Shown here piece after piece: positions 1 to 11,959 of a stretch of DNA of 64,000 nucleotides. The position numbers and the translations under genes are program-made. Origin of the DNA: Pseudomonadota bacterium (GTDB lineage Bacteria; Pseudomonadota; Gammaproteobacteria; Burkholderiales; Burkholderiaceae_C); contig JAIUPH010000040.1 of NCBI GenBank assembly GCA_020161065.1, forward strand, positions 1 to 64,000, written 5' to 3'. The notes beneath the pieces were generated by a model. The model did no database searches. It was not told the DNA's origin and saw only the letters and a program-made list of their open reading frames with translations. Each line of letters opens with the position of its first letter. Position 1 is the first letter of the stretch.

Positions 1-2214
1 GTGGCCCTGCCTCTGGTGGCCGTGCGGCAGCATCAGCGTCAGGCCGTGGACGCGGCCCCACTTCACCTCGCCCGAAGCGTTGAACTGGTCGATCACCACC
101 TGCGCGCCGTTGGCGAAGTCGCCGAACTGCGCCTCCCAGATCACCAGCGTGTTGGGCTCGGCGCTGGCGTAGCCGTATTCGAAGCCCAGCACCGCCTCTT
201 CGGACAGGATGGAGTCGATCACGACGAACGGCGCCTGGCCCTCGGCCACGTGCTGCAGCGGGATGTAGGTGCCTTCGTCCCAGCGCTCGCGCTTCTGGTC
301 GTGCAGCACAGCGTGGCGGTGCACGAAGGTGCCGCGCCCGCAGTCTTCGCCCGACAGCCGCACCGCGTAGCCGCTGGCCACCAGCGAGGCGTAGGCCAGG
401 GTCTCGCCCATGCCCCAGTCGACGTTGATCTCGCCGCGGCCCATGGCGGCGCGGTCGGCGATGACCTTCTCGACCAGCGGATGCGCCTTGAACGAGGCGG
501 GCAGCGTCGTCAGCCGCTCGGCCAGGCGCTTGACCTCGGCCAGCGGCAGCGCGGTGTCGGCGCTGTCGGTCCACTTCCTGCCGAGGAAGGGCGCCCAGTC
601 GACCGCGTACTTGCTCTTGAAGTTGGTCAGCACGGGGTCGGAGGTGTGCTTGCCGGCGTCGAACGCGGCGCGCAGTTCCTTGACCATCTCGTCGGGCCGC
701 TCGGGCGCCAGCACGGCCTGGGCGACCAGCTTGTCGCCGTAGAGCTTGCGCGTGCCGGGGTGGACGGCGATCTTCTTGTACATCAACGGCTGGGTCAGCG
801 ACGGCGTGTCCTGCTCGTTATGGCCCAGCTTGCGGAAGCAGATGATGTCGACCACCACGTCCTTCTTGAACTGCTGGCGGTAGTCCATCGCCAATTGGGT
901 GCACAGCACCACGGCCTCGGGGTCGTCGCCGTTGACGTGCAGCACCGGCGCTTCGATCATCTTGACGACGTCGGTGCAGTACAGCGTGGAGCGCGCGTCG
1001 CGCGGGTCGCTGGTGGTGAAGCCGATCTGGTTGTTGATCACCAGGTGCAGCGTGCCGCCGGTGTAGTAGCCGCGCGTCTGCGCCAGCGCCAGCGTCTCCA
1101 TCACCACGCCCTGGCCGGCAAAGGCGGCGTCGCCGTGCACCAGCACCGGCAAAACTTGATTGCCTTCCTTGTCGCCGCGGCGCTCCATGCGCGCCTTGAC
1201 CGAGCCTTCGACCACCGGGTTGACGATCTCCAGGTGGCTGGGGTTGAAGGCCAGGCTCAGGTGCACCGGGCCGCCGGCGGTGGAGATGTCGGAGCTGAAG
1301 CCCTGGTGGTACTTGACGTCGCCCGACGGCAGCTCTTCCGGCGCCGTGTGGTCGAACTCGGCGAACAGGTCCTTGGGCATCTTGCCCAGGGTGTTGACCA
1401 GCACGTTGAGGCGGCCGCGGTGCGCCATGCCGATCACGATTTCCTGCACGCCGTTGCGGCCGGCGCGCTGCACCACCTCGTCCATGCTGGCGATGAAGCT
1501 CTCGCCGCCTTCCAGGCTGAAGCGCTTCTGGCCCACGTACTTGGTGTGCAGGTAGCGCTCCAGGCCTTCGGCGGCGGTCAGGCGGTCGAGGATGTGCTTC
1601 TTCTCGTCGAGCGAGAAGTTGGGCTTGCTGCGGATGGACTCCAGCCGCTCCTGCCACCAGCGCTTCTCGGCCGGCTCGGTGACGTGCATGAACTCCGCGC
1701 CGATGGTGCCGCAGTAGGTCTCGCGCAGCGCCTGCAGGATCTCGCGCAGCGTCATGTTCTCGGCCTTCGAGAAATACGTGTTCGCGGCCGAGAAGGGCAG
1801 GTCCATGTCGGACTCGGTCAGGTCGTAGAACGCCGGCTCGAGTTCGGGGATCTTGGGGCGCTCGGTGCGCTTGAGCGGATCGAGGTCGGCCCAGCGGCTG
1901 CCCAGAAAGCGGTAGGCCGCGATCAGGCTTTGCACGTGCACCTGCTTGCGGGCGACGGCGAGGTCGGCCTCGCTGGCCTTCAGGGCGAAGGCATTGGCCT
2001 TGGCGCGTTGCGCGAAGGATTCGACCACCGGCGCGTGCGCCACGTCGCGGCTGTCGCTGCCGTCGGTGGCCGGCACGTGCTGCAGGTTGTCGAAGTAGGC
2101 GCGCCAGTTGTCCGGCACGCTGCCGGGGTTGTCGAGGTAGGCCTCGTAGAGCTCTTCGACGTACGGGGCATTGCCCCCGAACAGGTACGAGTTGGACCTG
2201 TACTGCTGCATCAT
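1..2214 (-). CDS. sucA: 2-oxoglutarate dehydrogenase E1 component (partial, C-terminus beyond window)
   Basis: Thiamine-diphosphate-dependent E1 subunit of the 2-oxoglutarate dehydrogenase complex; it decarboxylates 2-oxoglutarate and passes the succinyl group to the lipoyl E2 (TCA cycle, cytosol). Translating the minus strand from the ATG at 2214 gives 738 residues with no stop before base 1; the family is about 950 residues, so roughly the last fifth is missing. Recognisable parts are the N-terminal segment SNSYLFGGNAPYVEELYEAY, the GMAHRGRLNVLVN motif and HGDAAFAGQGVVMET of the cofactor-binding core. Two ATGs stand in tandem (2214 and 2211). The sucB and lpd partners would lie to the left, outside the window. 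Identification is secure. Confidence 0.95.
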   Translation of the reverse strand, partial: MMQQYRSNSYLFGGNAPYVEELYEAYLDNPGSVPDNWRAYFDNLQHVPATDGSDSRDVAHAPVVESFAQRAKANAFALKASEADLAVARKQVHVQSLIAAYRFLGSRWADLDPLKRTERPKIPELEPAFYDLTESDMDLPFSAANTYFSKAENMTLREILQALRETYCGTIGAEFMHVTEPAEKRWWQERLESIRSKPNFSLDEKKHILDRLTAAEGLERYLHTKYVGQKRFSLEGGESFIASMDEVVQRAGRNGVQEIVIGMAHRGRLNVLVNTLGKMPKDLFAEFDHTAPEELPSGDVKYHQGFSSDISTAGGPVHLSLAFNPSHLEIVNPVVEGSVKARMERRGDKEGNQVLPVLVHGDAAFAGQGVVMETLALAQTRGYYTGGTLHLVINNQIGFTTSDPRDARSTLYCTDVVKMIEAPVLHVNGDDPEAVVLCTQLAMDYRQQFKKDVVVDIICFRKLGHNEQDTPSLTQPLMYKKIAVHPGTRKLYGDKLVAQAVLAPERPDEMVKELRAAFDAGKHTSDPVLTNFKSKYAVDWAPFLGRKWTDSADTALPLAEVKRLAERLTTLPASFKAHPLVEKVIADRAAMGRGEINVDWGMGETLAYASLVASGYAVRLSGEDCGRGTFVHRHAVLHDQKRERWDEGTYIPLQHVAEGQAPFVVIDSILSEEAVLGFEYGYASAEPNTLVIWEAQFGDFANGAQVVIDQFNASGEVKWGRVHGLTLMLPHGHQRQGH

Positions 2215-2477
2215 CTCTCGCTCACCTTTCGCCGCGGTATGCGCGGCTTGCGATGGGTTGCAAAACCTTCCGCGACCCCGGCTTCACCGGGCTGGCGGAC
2301 TAGCGACCCGCCTTGCTGTTGTCTCACAAGCTCAGCAAGGGGACGGGGAAGGACCATAACTTCCTTGAAGGGCGCGACTGTAACACCGCCGTTCGTTGCC
2401 CATGGCCGCAATTGAACCGCATCAAGGCTTGTGTTTTGCTGACAAGCGCGCGGCGCGCGAGGCTACGGTTGGCGCCC

Positions 2478-2789
2478 GTGCGACAGATCGTCATCCTGCT
2501 CGAACCGGCCGCCCCGCCCAAGCCCGCGGCCGGCCAGCCCTGCAACGGCTGCGGCGTGTGCTGCGCGGCCGAGCCCTGCCCCCTGGGCCAGTTGCTGTCG
2601 CGGCGGCGCCAGGGCCGCTGCCGCGCCTTGCAGTGGCAGGCGCAGGCGGCCGTCTACCGCTGCGGGCTGCTGGACGAGCCGCGGCGCTGGCTGCCCTGGC
2701 TGCCATCGGTGCTGGCGCGCGCGCTGGTCAGGCGCTGGATCGCCGCCGGCCGCGGCTGCGATTGCAGCCTGGAAGCGAGCGCCGGCTGA
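2478..2789 (+). CDS. Small cysteine-cluster protein (YkgJ/UPF0153-like)
   Basis: A 103-residue protein starting at GTG 2478; an in-frame TTG at 2469 is the alternative. The cysteine cluster PCNGCGVCCAAEPCPLG near residues 18-35 and two later cysteines (YRCGL, GCDC) resemble the zinc- or iron-binding CxxCxxCC cluster of the YkgJ/UPF0153 families, whose function is not established. An R/W-rich stretch follows the cluster. It is divergent from sucA and convergent with the nitronate monooxygenase-like gene. The codon bias agrees with its neighbours, so I consider it real, but the exact start is uncertain. Confidence 0.7.
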   Translation: MRQIVILLEPAAPPKPAAGQPCNGCGVCCAAEPCPLGQLLSRRRQGRCRALQWQAQAAVYRCGLLDEPRRWLPWLPSVLARALVRRWIAAGRGCDCSLEASAG

Positions 2790-2790
2790 A

Positions 2791-2852
2791 GCGCGTTTGG
2801 GCTGACCCGCGTTTGGGCTGACGCGCGCTTCGTGGGCTGACGCGCGCTGCGC
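2791..2852. repeat. Degenerate direct repeats in convergent intergenic gap
   Basis: The 62 bases between two convergent stop codons consist largely of three imperfect copies built on the core GGGCTGAC(C/G)CGCG, with the first two copies (CGCGTTTGGGCTGAC) identical. No stem with a T-run is visible, so it is not an obvious terminator. Confidence 0.6.
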
Positions 2853-3812
2853 TTAGGCGCCCTGCAGCACGCGCTGGCGCGCCGCCAGGTATTCGCGCTT
2901 GATGCGCGCCACCAGTTCGGCAGCCGGCATCACGGCCTTGACGGCGCCGATGCCCTGGCCGCAGCCCCAGATGTCCTTCCAGGCCTTGGTCTTGTCGCCG
3001 CCGAAGTTCATCTTGCTGGGGTCGCTCTCGGGCAACTGGTCGGGGTCGAGCCCGGCATTGCGGATGCTGGGCTTGAGGTAGTTGCCGTGCACGCCGGTGA
3101 ACAGGTTGGAGTAGACGATGTCGTCGCTGCTGCAGTCGACGATGCACTGCTTGTAGGCCTCGGCCGCGCGCGCTTCGTCGGTGGCGATGAAGGCCGAGCC
3201 GATGTAGGCGAAGTCGGCGCCCATGGCTTGCGCGGCCAGCACCGCGTCACCGGTGGCGATGGCGCCCGACAAGGCGATGGGGCCGTCGAACCACTCGCGG
3301 ATCTCGGCCACCAGCGCGAACGGGCTCTTGACGCCGGCATGCCCGCCGGCGCCCGCGGCCACCGCGATCAGGCCGTCGGCGCCCTTGTCCACCGCCTTCT
3401 TGGCGAAGCTGTTGTTGATGATGTCGTGCAGCACCACGCCGCCCCAGGCGTGCACCGCGTCGTTGACGTCGGTGCGCGCGCCCAGGCTGGTGATGACGAT
3501 CGGCACCTTGTACTTGGCGCAGACCTGCATGTCGTGCTCCAGCCGGTCGTTCGACTTGTGCACGATCTGGTTGATGGCGTAGGGCGCGGCCGGCTGCCCG
3601 GGGTGGTCGCGGTTCCAGGCGGCCAGGCCTTCGCTGATCTCGTGCAGCCATTCGTCGAGCTGCTCCGCCGGCCGCGCGTTGAGCGCCGGCATCGAGCCGA
3701 CGACGCCCGAGGTGCACTGGGCGATCACCAGCTTGGGCGTGCTGACGATGAACATCGGCGAGGCGATGATGGGCAGCGGCAGGTGCTGCAGCACGGGGGG
3801 CAGGCGGCTCAT
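2853..3812 (-). CDS. Nitronate monooxygenase-like FMN protein
   Basis: A 319-residue FMN-dependent TIM-barrel protein of the nitronate monooxygenase (2-nitropropane dioxygenase) family, which also includes FabK-type enoyl reductases. It begins with LPIIASPMFIVSTPKLV and carries the typical AGAGGHAG phosphate-binding loop, GAIATGDAVLAAQAMGAD and AYIGSAFIATDEA. Its ATG (3812-3810) overlaps the last base of the upstream acyl-CoA dehydrogenase stop (TGATG), so the two genes are translationally coupled. This pairing suggests a role alongside acyl-CoA oxidation rather than general nitronate detoxification, but that is inference. Nearest alternative: an enoyl-reductase-type member of the same fold. 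Confidence 0.85.
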   Translation of the reverse strand: MSRLPPVLQHLPLPIIASPMFIVSTPKLVIAQCTSGVVGSMPALNARPAEQLDEWLHEISEGLAAWNRDHPGQPAAPYAINQIVHKSNDRLEHDMQVCAKYKVPIVITSLGARTDVNDAVHAWGGVVLHDIINNSFAKKAVDKGADGLIAVAAGAGGHAGVKSPFALVAEIREWFDGPIALSGAIATGDAVLAAQAMGADFAYIGSAFIATDEARAAEAYKQCIVDCSSDDIVYSNLFTGVHGNYLKPSIRNAGLDPDQLPESDPSKMNFGGDKTKAWKDIWGCGQGIGAVKAVMPAAELVARIKREYLAARQRVLQGA

Positions 3813-5587
3813 CAGAAGGACTCCAGCGCCAGCGCGGTGGCGGCATCGGCACCATCGACGATGCTGTCGCGCAGCCCCGGTGCCTGGTTGAGGATGTGTT
3901 CGGCGTAGAAGTGGCAGGTGGCGATCTTGGCGCGCATGAACTCGACATCGCTGCCTTCGGCCAGGCGCGTTTCGGCGGCGATCAGCGCACGCCCCATCTG
4001 CCAGCCGGCCACCACGATGCCGGCCAGCATCAGGTAGGGCACGCTGCCGGCGTACACGCCGTTGGGGCTGGCCTTGGCGCCGCCGGCGATGAAGTCCACC
4101 GCGTCGACGAAGGCCTTGCGGCCGGCCGTCAGCCGCTTGGCCATGGACTTGCAGGCGGCGCTGTCGCGCGCGGCCAGCTCGCGCTCGGTCTGCTCGATCT
4201 GCGCGGCCACGGCGCGCGCGCCCTGGCCGCCGTCGCGCGCCGTCTTGCGGCCCACCAGGTCGTTGGCCTGGATCGCCGTCGTGCCTTCGTAGATGGTCAG
4301 GATCTTGGCGTCGCGCAGGTGCTGCGCGGCGCCGGTCTCCTCGATGAAGCCCATGCCGCCGTGCACCTGCACGCCCAGGCTGGCCACCTGCAGGCTCATC
4401 TCGGTGGACAGGCCCTTGATCAGCGGCACCATGAACTCGTAGAAGGCCTGGTTCTGCGCGCGCGCCTCGGCGTCGGGGTGGGCGTGGGCGGCGTCGTAGG
4501 CGGCGGCGCCGACCAGCGCCATCGCGCGGCAGCCTTCGATCCAGGCGCGCATGGTCATCAGCATGCGGCGCACGTCGGGGTGGTGGATGATGGGCGCGGC
4601 CTTCGGCACCGAGCCGTCGACCGGCCGACTTTGCACCCGGTCGCGCGCATAGGCCACCGCCTGCTGGTAGGCGCGCTCGGCCAGCGCGATGCCCTGCACG
4701 CCGACGCCGAAGCGCGCCGCGTTCATCATCACGAACATGTATTCGAGGCCGCGGTTCTCCTGGCCGACCAGATATCCGATCGCGCCGCCGTGGTCGCCGT
4801 ACTGCAGCACGGCGGTGGGGCTGGCCTTGATGCCCAGCTTGTGCTCGATGCTGACGCAGTGCACGTCGTTGCGCGTGCCGTCGGGCATGAACTTCGGGCA
4901 GATGAACAGCGAGATGCCCTTCACCCCTTCGGGCGCGCCGGCCACGCGGGCCAGCACCAGGTGGACGATGTTGTCCACCATGTCGTGCTCGCCGTAGGTG
5001 ATGAAGATCTTGGTGCCGAACAGCTTGTAGCTGCCGTCGGGTTGCGGCTCGGCGCGCGTGCGCACCATCGACAGGTCGGAGCCGGCCTGCGGCTCGGTGA
5101 GGTTCATCGTGCCGGTGCAGCGGCCGTCGATCATCGGCGGGATGTAGGCCTGCTTCTGCTCGTCGGTGCCGGCGGTGAGCAGCGCCTCGATCGCGCCGTC
5201 GGTCAGCAGCGGGCACAGCGCGAAGCTGAGGTTGGCCGACTGCACGATCTCGTTGCAGCCGGCGTGGATCAGCTTGGGCAGGCCCTGGCCGCCGTATTCC
5301 ACCGGGTGGTGCAGGCCCTGCCAGCCGCCGTCGACGAACTGGCGGAAGGCTTGCGCGAAGCCGGGCGTGGTGCTGACCTTGCCGTCGGCGAACGTCGAAG
5401 GGTGCAGGTCGCCCTCGCGGTTGAGCGGCGCGATCACGCCTTCGCCGAGCTTGGCGCATTCCTCCAGCACCGCGGCGGCGGTGTCGTAGCCGGCCTCTTC
5501 ATGGCCCGGCAGTTGCGCCACGGCGTCGATGCCGGCCAGTTCCTTCATCACGAAGAGCAAGTCCTTGACGGGCGCTCGATAGCTCAT
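3812..5587 (-). CDS. Acyl-CoA dehydrogenase, long form with C-terminal extension
   Basis: A 591-residue FAD-dependent acyl-CoA dehydrogenase of the roughly 600-residue class (FadE/DmdC-like, with an acyl-CoA dehydrogenase C-terminal domain), which makes a 2,3-enoyl-CoA and hands electrons to ETF. Visible motifs are GTMNLTEPQAGSDLS (flavin/substrate site, around 160), KIFITYGEHD, and VHGGMGFIEETGAAQ with IYEGTTAIQANDL near 400-440. The start is ATG 5587. It lies just downstream of the etfBA terminator, so its electron acceptor is encoded next door. Substrate chain length cannot be told from the sequence. It is translationally coupled to the following flavoprotein gene. Confidence 0.93.
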   Translation of the reverse strand: MSYRAPVKDLLFVMKELAGIDAVAQLPGHEEAGYDTAAAVLEECAKLGEGVIAPLNREGDLHPSTFADGKVSTTPGFAQAFRQFVDGGWQGLHHPVEYGGQGLPKLIHAGCNEIVQSANLSFALCPLLTDGAIEALLTAGTDEQKQAYIPPMIDGRCTGTMNLTEPQAGSDLSMVRTRAEPQPDGSYKLFGTKIFITYGEHDMVDNIVHLVLARVAGAPEGVKGISLFICPKFMPDGTRNDVHCVSIEHKLGIKASPTAVLQYGDHGGAIGYLVGQENRGLEYMFVMMNAARFGVGVQGIALAERAYQQAVAYARDRVQSRPVDGSVPKAAPIIHHPDVRRMLMTMRAWIEGCRAMALVGAAAYDAAHAHPDAEARAQNQAFYEFMVPLIKGLSTEMSLQVASLGVQVHGGMGFIEETGAAQHLRDAKILTIYEGTTAIQANDLVGRKTARDGGQGARAVAAQIEQTERELAARDSAACKSMAKRLTAGRKAFVDAVDFIAGGAKASPNGVYAGSVPYLMLAGIVVAGWQMGRALIAAETRLAEGSDVEFMRAKIATCHFYAEHILNQAPGLRDSIVDGADAATALALESF

Positions 5588-5605
5588 GGCAGGGGTCTCC
5601 CGATC

Positions 5606-5632
5606 GAAAAAAGGGCGCCGTCGGGGCGCCCT
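5606..5632 (-). terminator. Rho-independent terminator after etfBA
   Basis: Read on the minus strand, an 8-bp perfect stem (AGGGCGCC pairing with GGCGCCCT, 5-base loop) is followed by a run of six T. It sits 33 bases beyond the etfA stop and before the acyl-CoA dehydrogenase start, which separates etfBA from the downstream pair. Confidence 0.85.
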
Positions 5633-5664
5633 CGTCTAACACACCATGCAGGCGGCCAAGGGGT

Positions 5665-6597
5665 TCAGAGGCTGGCCACCAGTTCCGGCACGGCGACGAA
5701 GAGGTCGGCCTCCAGGCCGTAGTCGGCCACGCTGAAGATCGGCGCCTCGGGGTCCTTGTTGATCGCGACGATCACCTTGGAGTCCTTCATGCCGGCCAGG
5801 TGCTGGATGGCGCCGCTGATGCCGCAGGCGATGTAGAGCTGCGGCGCGACGATCTTGCCGGTCTGGCCGACCTGCCAGTCGTTGGGCGCATAACCCGCAT
5901 CCACGGCGGCACGGCTGGCGCCCAACGCAGCGCCCAGCTTGTCGGCCAGCGGCGTCAGCACCTCGTTGAACTTGTCGCTGCTGCCCATCGCGCGGCCGCC
6001 GCTGACGATGATCTTGGCGCTGGTCAGCTCCGGCCGGTCGAGCTTGGCGATCTCCGAGCCCTGGAAGCTGGACAGGCCGCTGTCGGCAACGGCGCTGAGG
6101 CTTTCGACGGCGGCGCCGCCGCCCTGGGCGGCGGCCGGGTCGAAGCCGGTGGTGCGCACCGTGATGACCTTGATGGCATCGCCGCTTTGCACGGTGGCAA
6201 TGGCGTTGCCGGCGTAGATCGGGCGCTCGAAGGTGTCGGGGCCGATCACCTTGGTGGCGTCGCTGATCTGCGCCACGTCCAGCAGCGCGGCGACGCGCGG
6301 GGCGACGTTCTTGCCGCTGGCCGTGGCCGGGAACAGGATGTGGCTGTAGTTCTTGGCGATGGCCACCACCTGCGCCGCGAGGTTCTCGGCCAGGCCGTGG
6401 TCCAGCGCCGGCGCGTCGGCGTGCAGCACCTTGGCGACGCCGGCGATCTGCGCGGCGGCCTTGGCCGCTTCGCCGGCGTTGGCGCCGGCGATCAGCACAT
6501 GCACGTCGCCACCGCACTGGGCGGCTGCGGCGACGGTGTTGAGGGTCGCGGGCTTGACGCTCGCGTTGTCGTGTTCGGCAATGACGAGGGCGGCCAT
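5665..6597 (-). CDS. etfA: Electron transfer flavoprotein alpha subunit
   Basis: 310-residue FAD-binding alpha subunit of ETF, which collects electrons from acyl-CoA dehydrogenases and passes them to ETF-quinone oxidoreductase. The C-terminal FAD domain is clear: [13 protein letters not shown], the [16 protein letters not shown] stretch and [20 protein letters not shown], then [11 protein letters not shown]. Length matches the family. The ATG at 6597 lies 2 bases after the etfB stop, so the pair is one transcription unit, closed by the hairpin at 5606-5632. Confidence 0.97.
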   Translation of the reverse strand: MAALVIAEHDNASVKPATLNTVAAAAQCGGDVHVLIAGANAGEAAKAAAQIAGVAKVLHADAPALDHGLAENLAAQVVAIAKNYSHILFPATASGKNVAPRVAALLDVAQISDATKVIGPDTFERPIYAGNAIATVQSGDAIKVITVRTTGFDPAAAQGGGAAVESLSAVADSGLSSFQGSEIAKLDRPELTSAKIIVSGGRAMGSSDKFNEVLTPLADKLGAALGASRAAVDAGYAPNDWQVGQTGKIVAPQLYIACGISGAIQHLAGMKDSKVIVAINKDPEAPIFSVADYGLEADLFVAVPELVASL

Positions 6598-6599
6598 GT

Positions 6600-7349
6600 T
6601 CAGATCACCTTGGCTTCGTTCTTGAGCTTCGCGACCAGCGTGGCCACGTCGGGCACCTTGACGCCGGCGCCGCGCTTGGGCGGTTCGGTGACCTTGAGCG
6701 TCTTGATGCGCGGCGTCACGTCCACGCCCAGGTCGGCCGGCTTGACGACGTCGAGCGTCTTCTTCTTGGCCTTCATGATGTTGGGCAGCGTGACGTAGCG
6801 CGGCTCGTTCAGGCGCAGGTCGGTGGTGACGATGGCGGGAAGTTGCAGTTCCAGCGTCTCCAGGCCGCCGTCGACCTCGCGCGTGACCCGGGCCTTGCCG
6901 TCGGCCACTTCGACCTTGCTGGCGAAGGTGGCCTGCGGACGGCCCGCCAGCGCGGCCAGCATCTGGCCGGTCTGGTTGCAGTCGTCGTCGATGGCCTGCT
7001 TGCCGAGGATCACGAGCGCGGGCTGCTCCTTGTCCATCAGCGCCTTCAGCAGCTTGGCCACGGCCAGCGGCTGCAGTTCATCGGCGCACTCGACCAGGAT
7101 CGCGCGGTCGGCGCCGATGGCCATCGCGGTGCGCAGCGTCTCCTGGCACTGCGTGGGGCCGCAGGACACGGCCACCACTTCGGTGGCGACGCCCTTCTCC
7201 TTCAAGCGCACCGCTTCTTCCACGGCAATCTCGTCGAAGGGGTTCATGCTCATCTTGACGTTGGCGAGATCGACGCCGCTGCCGTCGCTCTTCACGCGCA
7301 CCTTGACGTTGTAGTCGATGACCCGCTTGACCGGGACCAGGATCTTCAT
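6600..7349 (-). CDS. etfB: Electron transfer flavoprotein beta subunit
   Basis: 249-residue beta subunit of ETF, binding AMP and forming the heterodimer with EtfA. It begins [19 protein letters not shown] and contains the family signature [15 protein letters not shown]-like segment ([17 protein letters not shown]) and [20 protein letters not shown] ribosome-binding site (CAGGAG) precedes ATG 7349. A TAGAAT -10-like hexamer lies at 7416-7421 on the minus strand, but its -35 is poor. Nothing else is recognisable in the 207 bases between the gene and the tRNA cluster. Confidence 0.97.
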   Translation of the reverse strand: MKILVPVKRVIDYNVKVRVKSDGSGVDLANVKMSMNPFDEIAVEEAVRLKEKGVATEVVAVSCGPTQCQETLRTAMAIGADRAILVECADELQPLAVAKLLKALMDKEQPALVILGKQAIDDDCNQTGQMLAALAGRPQATFASKVEVADGKARVTREVDGGLETLELQLPAIVTTDLRLNEPRYVTLPNIMKAKKKTLDVVKPADLGVDVTPRIKTLKVTEPPKRGAGVKVPDVATLVAKLKNEAKVI

Positions 7350-7556
7350 GAGGCAGGACTCCTGCGTTGATTGACGTTGACGATGGATGGAAAAACGAAC
7401 GACCGTGCTTTTTGCATTCTAGCGTGGGCAGGATCGATTCCGACCCAGCATGGATGGGTGGGCGGCACAGCAGCCTGGATGGATGAACGTGGGCTGACGA
7501 GGGCTGGCGAGTGCAGGTTAGAGCGGCCGTCCGCCTTGTGAGCGGGATGCCGAGTC

Positions 7557-7645
7557 TGGTGCCCGGGACGGGGGTCGAACCCGTATGCCCTGTGACGGGC
7601 TGCGGATTTTAAGTCCGCTGCGTCTGCCGCTTTCGCCACCCGGGC
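7557..7645 (-). tRNA. tRNA-Leu (anticodon UAA)
   Basis: Cloverleaf read on the minus strand: 7-bp acceptor GCCCGGG/CCCGGGC, anticodon loop CTTAAAA with TAA, long variable arm as expected for a class II tRNA, T-loop GGTTCGACCCC, discriminator A and an encoded CCA. Confidence 0.97.
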
Positions 7646-7677
7646 GACGGCGCATTATCGGCGGCCCTGAAACGACG

Positions 7678-7699
7678 ACGGACTCCCGCGGGAGTCCGT
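7678..7699. repeat. 22-nt perfect palindrome between tRNA-Leu and tRNA-Cys
   Basis: ACGGACTCCCG followed by its exact reverse complement. It could fold as a processing hairpin within a polycistronic tRNA transcript. There is no T-run on either side. Confidence 0.75.
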
Positions 7700-7703
7700 G
7701 TCT

Positions 7704-7777
7704 TGGAGGCGCGAGCCGGAGTCGAACCGGCCTAGACGGATTTGCAATCCGTTGCATAACCGCTTTGCTATCGCGCC
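7704..7777 (-). tRNA. tRNA-Cys (anticodon GCA)
   Basis: 74-nt cloverleaf on the minus strand: acceptor GGCGCGA, anticodon stem-loop GGATTGCAAATCC, T-arm CCGGTTCGACTCCGG, and an encoded CCA after discriminator U. Confidence 0.97.
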
Positions 7778-7795
7778 GTGGCCTGCATTGTCATG

Positions 7796-7823
7796 AAAAA
7801 GGGAAGCCGCGGCTTCCCTTTTT
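7796..7823. terminator. Symmetric hairpin with A/T flanks between tRNA-Gly and tRNA-Cys
   Basis: AAAAAGGGAAGCC, a GC spacer, then the exact reverse complement ending TTTTT. It would act as a rho-independent terminator in either direction. On the minus strand it lies directly downstream of tRNA-Gly, so part of the transcription may stop before tRNA-Cys and tRNA-Leu. Confidence 0.7.
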
Positions 7824-7833
7824 CTGACAGATC

Positions 7834-7909
7834 TGGAGCGGGAAACGAGTCTCGAACTCGCGACCTCAACCTTGGCAAGGTTGCGCTCTACCAACTGAGC
7901 TATTCCCGC
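7834..7909 (-). tRNA. tRNA-Gly (anticodon GCC)
   Basis: 76-nt cloverleaf on the minus strand: acceptor GCGGGAA, D-arm AGCTCAGTTGGTAGAGC, anticodon stem-loop ACCTTGCCAAGGT, T-arm CGAGTTCGAGACTCG, encoded CCA. Confidence 0.98.
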
Positions 7910-7942
7910 ATGGCGTTCACTGAGTGATCAGCGAAGACCACG

Positions 7943-7972
7943 AGTATATGCCGGCCGCGACGACCTTGGCAA
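7943..7972 (-). promoter_or_regulatory. Sigma-70 type promoter for the tRNA-Gly/Cys/Leu cluster
   Basis: On the minus strand: -35 TTGCCA (7967-7972), an 18-base spacer, and -10 TATACT (7943-7948), placed 33 bases before the tRNA-Gly 5' end and downstream of the lon stop codon. Confidence 0.65.
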
Positions 7973-7994
7973 GGCCGCCGCGGCTGGCCGCCGC

Positions 7995-10436
<2,442 letters not shown>

Positions 10437-10460
10437 GTGAAGCCTCTCTTTCAGGTGCCC

Positions 10461-10488
10461 ACATGGGCCCTAAGCGAGAAATAACAAG
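10461..10488 (-). promoter_or_regulatory. Sigma-32 (heat-shock) promoter of lon
   Basis: On the minus strand CTTGTTA (10482-10488), a 13-base spacer and GCCCATGT (10461-10468) match the RpoH consensus CTTGAAA-N13-17-CCCCATNT closely. The lon start codon follows 25 bases after the -10 element. Confidence 0.75.
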
Positions 10489-10536
10489 ACGGGAGCCAGG
10501 CGGCAGCCGCGGCGCGGGCCGACCGCCCCAGGCGGC

Positions 10537-11805
<1,269 letters not shown>

Positions 11806-11856
11806 GGATGTGATCGTCTGCGAAAGTGGCAGGGAAAGCGGCAGGAAACGCGGGGC

Positions 11857-11883
11857 ATGATAGACCAAAGCCCGCGTCGTCAA
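11857..11883 (-). promoter_or_regulatory. Candidate promoter of clpX
   Basis: On the minus strand TTGACG (11878-11883), a 15-base spacer and TATCAT (11857-11862), about 50 bases upstream of the clpX start in the 154-base clpP-clpX gap. The spacer is short, which lowers confidence. Confidence 0.4.
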
Positions 11884-11959
11884 GCCCGGGGAAAAGAACG
11901 GCCCTCCCGCCCTTGCACGGCGCTTTGCGGCCCGCGCCGGCGGGCGGCCGCGCGGCGGT

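Noticed and set aside
1-2415. An 804-codon open frame on the plus strand opposite sucA.
   Set aside because: Its amino-acid composition (His, Arg, Gln, Val rich) is that of an antisense shadow of a high-GC gene; the minus strand gives a full-length match to 2-oxoglutarate dehydrogenase E1.
2215-2477. The 263-base gap upstream of sucA examined for a small RNA or promoter.
   Set aside because: No convincing -35/-10 pair, hairpin with T-run or conserved reading frame was found on either strand.
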